DNA from: Aliarcobacter cryaerophilus
GTDB taxonomy: Bacteria; Campylobacterota; Campylobacteria; Campylobacterales; Arcobacteraceae
Direction of reading: 5' to 3'
DNA length: 64,000 nucleotides
Assembly (NCBI RefSeq): GCF_014352935.1
Contig: NZ_CP060694.1
Coordinates: 1,860,001 to 1,924,000, forward strand
The notes below the pieces were generated by a model, which was not told the origin of the DNA, ran no database searches, and saw only the letters and a program-made list of their open reading frames with translations. The stretch's first letter is position 1; every line of letters begins with the position of its first letter. This document shows positions 62,478 to 64,000 of the stretch, in pieces. The position numbers and the translations under genes are program-made.

Positions 62478-64000
62478 TTATTTATAATAATCGGATCCAC
62501 GAATATTTTCATGGTTATTAAATAGTGTTGATGTTGTAGTATTAGCAACAACTAAGTATAGTTTTTTTGATAAAATTGATTCTATTGATTTAACACTTTT
62601 TGCATCAATTTTTATTGCATATGATAGTGCTAAATTTAACTCAATTTTTCCATATATTTTTGCTAAAGACAATATTGCAATTATCGTTCTATATGCTTTT
62701 ACAGGGTATGGAGCTTCAGATAATCTTTTTTCAACAAACTCTTTAGTTTCATTTCCAATATTTTCACCCCAAGATATTAATCTTTGAGGATTCATCTTTT
62801 CACTTTGATACTGATGATTTAAAGGCATATGCTCTTTTATTGTTGAAGAATCATTTATTTTATATAATCTTGGATGAGTAGCAACTATTTTCGATTTATG
62901 ATATATTTCAACTAATGTAGTTGAATATTTTATCTCTACTCTCTCTTTTAGATATTTAAATGGTACTGAGTAATAACATTTTAAAAGTTCAACATGATAA
63001 TCTATATTTACAGTCGCAATTTTTAACTCTTTATAGATAAATCTATTTATTGGTAATTGTTGTAAATATGATTTTTCAAGTTCTATAAATAGTTCTGATC
63101 TACTTTTACCTATTTTTTTAATAATTTTATTATTATAAATATCAAGTAGTGGATTTATTGCTTGATTTATTTCATCAATATTAAAAAAGCTTCTATTTCT
63201 AAATCTTGCTATTATCCATCTTTGAATTGCTTGTACACCTTGTTCTACTTTTGCTTTATCTTGTGGTTTATATGGACGTGCTGCTTCTATTGCATAGTTA
63301 TAATGTCTTGAAAGTTCTGCATAATTTTCATTAAACACTATGCCATTCTTATTATTTGAAATAATTGCACTTTTTAGATTATCAGGAACAATTACTTTAG
63401 GAACACCTTCATAAAAATTAAATGCTTCTACATGAGATTTTATAAAATCTTCAACTTTTTGAGAAGAAGTTGCATGAACAAAGGTATATCCACTTAATCC
63501 TAGTACACTTACAAATATTTGTGCTTTTTCAACTTCACCTGTTTTTAAATTTATTACAGGAACAGTTAATCCACTATAATCTACGAACATTTTTTCACCA
63601 GCAACATATGTTTGTCTCATTGTAGGATTTAATTTTCTTTTATATTTATAGTAATACTCTTTAAATTGGCTACAACCATATCCATCTGGATGCATCTCTT
63701 TATACTCTTGCCACAACAGTTCAAAGGTTACACCTTTTTTTGTTATCTCTTTATGAATATATTCAACATCTGGTATTGGTCTTGATTTATAGCTTTTTGG
63801 TAAGGATTTTTCAGGAAATAGAATTTGACTAATTTCATCATCATCAAGATTAAGAAATTCATCAATTTTTTTATCTATTATTTCAAATCTTTTACAATAA
63901 TCCCCAACAGTTGATGAAGGTACATTTAAAGCTCTACTAATTTGACGGTACGATATATTGGTAATAAACTTTAATCTCAATATATCTTTTATTTTTTTCA
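62478..64000 (-). CDS. istA: IS21 transposase IstA, start at window edge
   Basis: IstA cuts and joins the element ends. The frame contains an N-terminal helix-turn-helix (ISYRQISRALNVPSSTVGDY) and the DDE integrase core: MFVDYSGLTVPVI (first Asp), IVPDNLKSAI (second Asp) and KAKVEQGVQAIQRWI (Glu). Length is about 507, normal for IS21. The frame is open to base 64000; the last complete codons read KKIKDI and the incomplete codon ends in TG, so the real start codon begins at 64001. The nearest complete start codon (TTG 63980) would cut the N-terminus, so I extend to the edge. Confidence 0.93.
   Translation of the reverse strand, partial: KKIKDILRLKFITNISYRQISRALNVPSSTVGDYCKRFEIIDKKIDEFLNLDDDEISQILFPEKSLPKSYKSRPIPDVEYIHKEITKKGVTFELLWQEYKEMHPDGYGCSQFKEYYYKYKRKLNPTMRQTYVAGEKMFVDYSGLTVPVINLKTGEVEKAQIFVSVLGLSGYTFVHATSSQKVEDFIKSHVEAFNFYEGVPKVIVPDNLKSAIISNNKNGIVFNENYAELSRHYNYAIEAARPYKPQDKAKVEQGVQAIQRWIIARFRNRSFFNIDEINQAINPLLDIYNNKIIKKIGKSRSELFIELEKSYLQQLPINRFIYKELKIATVNIDYHVELLKCYYSVPFKYLKERVEIKYSTTLVEIYHKSKIVATHPRLYKINDSSTIKEHMPLNHQYQSEKMNPQRLISWGENIGNETKEFVEKRLSEAPYPVKAYRTIIAILSLAKIYGKIELNLALSYAIKIDAKSVKSIESILSKKLYLVVANTTTSTLFNNHENIRGSDYYK

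Larger units (their letters stand above)
61605..64000 (-). mobile_element. IS21-family insertion sequence, left part (right end outside window)
   Basis: The element comprises istB and istA in the usual order for the minus strand. Its left end has two direct copies of ATTCGGACAGT at 61620-61630 and 61642-61652 (22 nt apart) and one inverted copy TGTCCGAAT at 61694-61702, the multi-repeat end typical of IS21 elements. The exact outer boundary (about 61601-61605) is an estimate because the other end and target duplication lie beyond the window. Confidence 0.8.

Overview
The window is AT-rich DNA of a Campylobacterota bacterium, most likely Arcobacter/Aliarcobacter. The evidence is the fused ispDF gene followed by an HP1021/Cj1608-type atypical response regulator, pgpA, prfA and rpsT (a gene order known from Campylobacter and Helicobacter), plus hisIE, ccoG, A-rich AAGGA ribosome sites and TATAAT -10 boxes with little visible -35. 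The species call is inference.

Layout. 1-8 kb: tail of a histidine kinase, metH, a lipoprotein, ilvE, an SPFH membrane protein, hisIE and a small zinc-ribbon protein. 7.8-11 kb: mrp and thiC, each with an elaborate leader; thiC has a TPP riboswitch with a terminator, and mrp has a multi-hairpin leader. 11-18 kb: HDOD protein, ispDF-HP1021-pgpA operon, prfA/rpsT, glmM-lspA. 17.5-28.6 kb: argD, fatty-acid cis/trans isomerase, pyrB-pabB-pabC, and the minus-strand chain aminotransferase-hisZ-purA-DUF507-carA. 28.7-33 kb: YceI-MarR-YceI-dioxygenase-pirin cluster, a YwbE protein and a GAPDH-like gene. 33-37 kb: a quinone-reductase-like flavoprotein with a DUF1641 partner, next to a two-component system. 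37-53 kb: purM, coaE, a thioredoxin-like protein, ccoG, pyrG, recJ, two FlgO-type lipoproteins, a DJ-1/PfpI gene, dnaE-surE, moaC, rpsU, zupT.

53.8-64 kb is an accessory island, almost all on the minus strand: a decayed toxin with an intact antitoxin, a RhuM protein with a phospholipase-D-like tail, an intact toxin-antitoxin pair, a TPR-DUF2971 gene split by a frameshift, a single-chain type IIG restriction-modification enzyme, and an IS21-family element (istB, istA) running off the right edge.

Most notable: (1) mrp and the DJ-1/PfpI gene share a three-hairpin 5' leader with compensatory base changes and a segment complementary to the ribosome-binding site, a candidate undescribed regulatory RNA; (2) the carA product lacks the glutaminase Cys and the His/Glu of its triad; (3) pabB has no ATG/GTG/TTG start and appears to begin at AUA; (4) the TPR-DUF2971 gene is interrupted at an A6 run.
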